Shown here: piece after piece, positions 61,192 through 64,000 of the stretch
Layout: every line of letters begins with the position of its first letter
Numbering within the stretch: the first letter of the stretch is position 1
Assembly (NCBI GenBank): GCA_030407085.1
Contig: CM059582.1
Coordinates: forward strand, 53,581,001-53,645,000
Direction of reading: 5' to 3'
Length of the DNA stretch: 64,000 nt
Origin: Trichopria drosophilae
Lineage: Eukaryota > Arthropoda > Insecta > Hymenoptera > Diapriidae
Notes under the pieces: model-generated
What the model saw: the letters and a program-made list of their open reading frames with translations, nothing else
What the model was told of the DNA's origin: nothing
Databases searched by the model: none
Translations under genes and position numbers: made by a program

Positions 61192-61750
61192 CAGCTGTGT
61201 ATGAGGCACTCATATAGCTGATTAGATCATTCATTCTCAGGTAGTTAGCTGCTCAGATGATTTGCTTTATCAACTATCTATTACTGACAGACATTTTTAA
61301 AGTAACTGTTCGAACCAAAATGTAACATATGTTAGTTGAGATTACTTTCTGAATAGTAACTGATACCACAAGTAATAAGAGTAACTCGGTAAAAGTAATA
61401 GTTAGGTTTATTATGTTTCTTTCATAATTATTCCAATTACTTTGTATGGGCGCATGTCTATCACATTCAATTTTACTATTTCAAGTTTTCTGTAGTAACA
61501 AACATCCAATATGTTTCTGGTATTCTTTTTATTTTTGCTTGTACTCTCACTTTCAAACAACTTAAATCAAAGAGCTATTTAACAGCAGATGTCAAAGATG
61601 TGCATGAGAATAACCCCCCACCCTGAATGAAATTCATTATGCTACTAACAAATATCACAAATATGGCTGCTTAAGTAGCATGGAATTCAATGTATAACTC
61701 CTTTAGTGAAATTTAAGCCGCTTTGAAAGGAAAAAAAATCTCAGTTCATA
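61192..61750. other. Spacer between two MITE copies, no feature
   Basis: AT-rich, with several GTAACT/AGTTAC-type words (61240-61400) but no clear period. No open frame of note. Confidence 0.5.
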
Positions 61751-62003
61751 CAGTAGAGTTCCGGAATAATTGCGTCTCGCTGTATTTATGTTCCAGCATA
61801 TTTTCCCGGTTCGTATATTTACCTGTCGTCTATTTTTCCCCCACCTTACGGGCTAGGGCCTCAGAAAGGGCCTGCTGTGACGTCACAAACATAACGCGAC
61901 TGAGGGGAGTGGGAGAAGCAACGCTCCCCTTCTTGTGGTAAATATAACGACACAGGAGGGAAAGGCGTGGAATCTAGTGGGTAAATATACCGGGACTCTG
62001 CAG
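61751..62003 (+). mobile_element. CAGTAGAGTCCCGG MITE, copy D
   Basis: Starts CAGTAGAGTTCCGGAATAAT after TA (61749-61750) and ends ATATACCGGGACTCTGCAG followed by TA (62004-62005), so both target TA copies are intact. It is 253 bp. It lies 560 bp from copy C in the opposite orientation, so the pair could form a very large hairpin. Perfect TGACGTCA at 61878-61885. The 72-codon frame across it is an artefact. Confidence 0.85.
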
Positions 62004-62099
62004 TACTCTAAAACGGTTGGAGTAAGTTGATCAGCATTAAAGTTATATGAATTCTTCGAAGTACATTTTAAATTTTATGATGTAAATCATTAATATCAA

Positions 62100-62280
62100 C
62101 CCCAATTACGAGTAAATTGATTACTTCAAAGGACTCATTTAGAGTGAAAATTGACTCCATTAGATTGAACATTGATCACGGGTCCAACCGTTGAATTTTG
62201 ACTCTTTTGGAATCTATTTTGACAGATTTAGTGTATAAATGACTCAACATTCACTCCTCAATCAAAGTGGGTCTAGTAAA
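62100..62280. repeat. Weak inverted repeat rich in TGACTC words
   Basis: ACTCATTTAGAGTGAAAATTG on the left loosely matches the reverse complement of the right part (AGTCATTTATACACTAAATCTG). TGACTC/GGACTC occurs four times in 150 bp, once as a full AP-1-like ATGACTCA. Possibly a decayed foldback; support is weak. Confidence 0.25.
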
Positions 62281-62289
62281 AATGAAATC

Positions 62290-62660
62290 GGAAATTTTTT
62301 AATTCGAAGTGCGACGTATAACGTCGTAATGTCCGTAATTTACGGGTATGTACTTAAAACGACGGTCGAAAAGTCCCGGCGACTCTGACTTATAACGCAA
62401 TTGTACGAAGCTTAATTTGATAAATTAACCTCTGGCCCCGCTCGAGCGAAGGGGTTCATCGTATAGTCACTGGTTGCTAAACCGTCAGCAGGAAATCTCT
62501 TCAATCTGCCTTGATGCGTCTCGTTAACGAGTGTTTGTTTTCTTCCGCCGTACCGAACCGAGACTTCAACGCGCTTGCGAAATAAATTCATGCGCGCTAA
62601 ATCTTTGTGTCCGAAGTTATTGTTCGCTTATGCGAACATGACGATCATCCTCTCAGAATA
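62290..62660. other. GC/CpG-richer patch
   Basis: CpG-rich words (GACGTATAACGTCGTAATG, GGTCGAAAAGTCCCGGCGAC, CTTCCGCCGTACCGAACCGAG) and no open frame of 60 codons. ACGTATAACGT and CCGTAATTTACGG are short near-palindromes. A conserved non-coding or promoter-like island is possible. Confidence 0.4.
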
Positions 62661-62932
62661 GACTTTTTACTTAGATATTTAACTGTTGATAGGAGAAGAG
62701 CTCGCTGGAGAGTAACGAAAATATTAGAATCGTATGTTTTTCTAAGAAATACGAACGATGATGCCGAATAAAGATGAAATATTGGTAGAAAGTAAAATTT
62801 ACATAAAAATCTGCTGTCTTCGGTTTAATGTGCTTCACTTCTTATAAAGTGACATACGATTGGTTAATTCGTCTTTTTATTGTCAAAACTGACAAACTCA
62901 GTGTTTGAGTGCGGGTGGAAAAACCGACAAAT

Positions 62933-63231
62933 CAAAAATCCGACAGGTCAAAAAACTGACAGTCAAAAAATCGAAAAGTCGACTTCACAAATCAAAAAGC
63001 CAACAGGTAAAAAAACCGACAGTAAAAAAAAACAACATCGAAACGCCGACAGTGCAAAAATTGACAATCAAAAAGCCGACTTCATAAATCAAAAAGCCAA
63101 CAGGCAAAAAAAATCGACGATTGAAAAGCCGACTTCACAAAATGACTATCCACTTGTGGATGTGTCTATTGTTTTATGTATCGGCTTTATTACTGTCGGT
63201 TTTTTACCGGTCGGCTTTTTGATTTATCGGT
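62933..63231. mobile_element. CCGAC/AAAAA foldback element, copy 2 (expanded)
   Basis: The outer arms ACCGACAAATCAAAAATCC / GACAGGTCAAAAAAC and, inverted at the right, GGTCGGCTTTTTGATTTATC, GGT are complementary. The left arm is expanded by internal repetition: blocks beginning GACTTCA(C/T)AAATCAAAAAG recur near 62979 and 63079, and a partial one at 63131. The centre keeps TATCCAC-TT-GTGGAT (63147-63161) and the TTATGTATCGGCTTTAT stretch seen in copy 1. The 118-codon frame over it is Lys-, Gln- and Asp-rich only because of the repeat. Confidence 0.75.
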
Positions 63232-64000
63232 GTTAATTTTTTCTATTATCTATTAAATAGCTGGATCTAACAAACCCTGTCGAATCGAGGAGTTCATGAG
63301 CTAAAGGATGCGAAGTCGTCGCTGTACCACATACAATAGTATAAGAGAAGAATCCAAAGATTTTGTTTAAGTGTACACAAACAGTCTTCGAACATTAACA
63401 AATGAATATTTTTATACCTATGTACTTTTCTCTAAAAGTTAGTGCACTTTAAAAATTCTGAATTTTGGTTCGAGTTCGGTGATTTTTGCAAGAAATGTTC
63501 GATAATCTTTTCTAGGTGTTCATTAGTAGTCGTCAAAGTTTTCTGCTACCTTTATCTTCAGACCATTTCTGTAATTTTTATATCAATTATTTTCTCTGTG
63601 TGTTTCACTCTATTTTACATCCTTTTAACAAAATATAATATAATAAACGTTTTTCTTTTTGAAAGTAGTATATTCTACTTTTGGTACTGACTTATGAATA
63701 AATTTCGAAATTCTGATAAAATTAATCGTTTTAAAAAATACTTAAAAGTCATAGAAATGTTTCTTTAGACAAAGGCGACAAACAAAAACTGATATATCAT
63801 TATATAATAAAGAAGAAACTATTCATATTTTCATCTATTTTATTTTCACTCAGAAACGTCATCAATAAAAATGCATTATTGTACAGAAAAAGCTGCAAAC
63901 TGTCAAGAAAAATATTGTCCAGGCATCTTTATTTTATTTAATAAAAACGTACCTAGAAAATCATTTTCTTAGTATATCTCGTCCCTTGAAGATAGTATGG
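63232..64000. other. AT-rich DNA, no feature
   Basis: An 82-codon Phe-, Ile- and Leu-rich frame (63442-63690) is compositional. Nothing else seen to the end of the window. Confidence 0.55.

Noticed and set aside
61723..61941. 72-codon frame with an Arg/Ala-rich segment
   Set aside because: Lies across MITE copy D and arises from its GC-rich interior.
62880..63236. 118-codon frame and apparent short regularly spaced repeats resembling a CRISPR array
   Set aside because: The periodic AAAAA/CCGAC words form inverted arms around a palindrome, spacers are not unique, and the setting is a eukaryotic genome. The frame follows from repeats lacking stops.
1..64000. Bacterial, viral or mitochondrial origin of the window or parts of it
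   Set aside because: No operon-like coding, no ribosome-binding-site spacing, no recognisable viral or mitochondrial gene, and the repeats are of eukaryotic transposon type. The one compositional outlier, 46.65-47.06 kb, is reported as a finding instead.

Overview
The window reads as gene-free nuclear DNA from an arthropod, most likely an insect. It is strongly AT-rich. No open frame exceeds 142 codons, and none of the longer ones has a recognisable domain, signal peptide, codon pattern or neighbour. I found no tRNA, rRNA or snRNA gene, no CRISPR array, no bacterial operon structure, no viral gene and no intact transposase or reverse transcriptase. The insect assignment is inference: it rests on base composition, decayed short DNA-transposon derivatives, a probable LINE 3' end with an AATAAAG-(ATT)n tail, and a dispersed GTCGCTGATTACGAAT-type repeat. 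I recall that last repeat from arthropod genomes but could not search for it.

Layout. From 1 to about 33 kb the DNA is AT-rich and mostly featureless. It is broken by GC- and CpG-richer patches of 150-600 bp (3.1-3.7, 4.5-5.0, 8.0-8.5, 12.0-12.2, 16.4, 20.6-20.9, 28.6 kb), two palindromic foldback elements (1.4-2.0 and 13.2-13.4 kb), a cluster of AGGTCA hexamers (15.4-15.7 kb), a LINE-like tail (18.4 kb), a purine-rich tract (24.4-24.6 kb) and scattered copies of the GCTGATTACGAAT repeat. One GC patch holds an exon-like segment (8137-8325). From 33 to 41.4 kb two loci carry a degenerate tandem repeat with a 61-bp period built around a TGATCAGG core. At the second locus part of the array is duplicated again as two 319-bp units.

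From 45.2 to 48.3 kb lies a dense cluster of short mobile elements: two long foldbacks, a GCGCCC-containing dispersed repeat, a GC-rich patch open on both strands, a foldback made of short CCGAC/AAAAA motifs, and a TA-flanked MITE. The same MITE family recurs at 54.5, 61.0 and 61.8 kb and the CCGAC foldback recurs at 63 kb, so 60.9-63.3 kb forms a second cluster with the same families. Three of the four MITE copies carry a perfect TGACGTCA (CRE-type) octamer. A GC-richer patch at 53.0-53.5 kb has closely spaced TCF-like and MEF2-like matches and is the best enhancer candidate by eye.

No genes are seen to work together. The plausible functional content is regulatory DNA or part of a large intron; the rest is repeat decay. 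All element boundaries come from reading by eye, and family assignments are inference.
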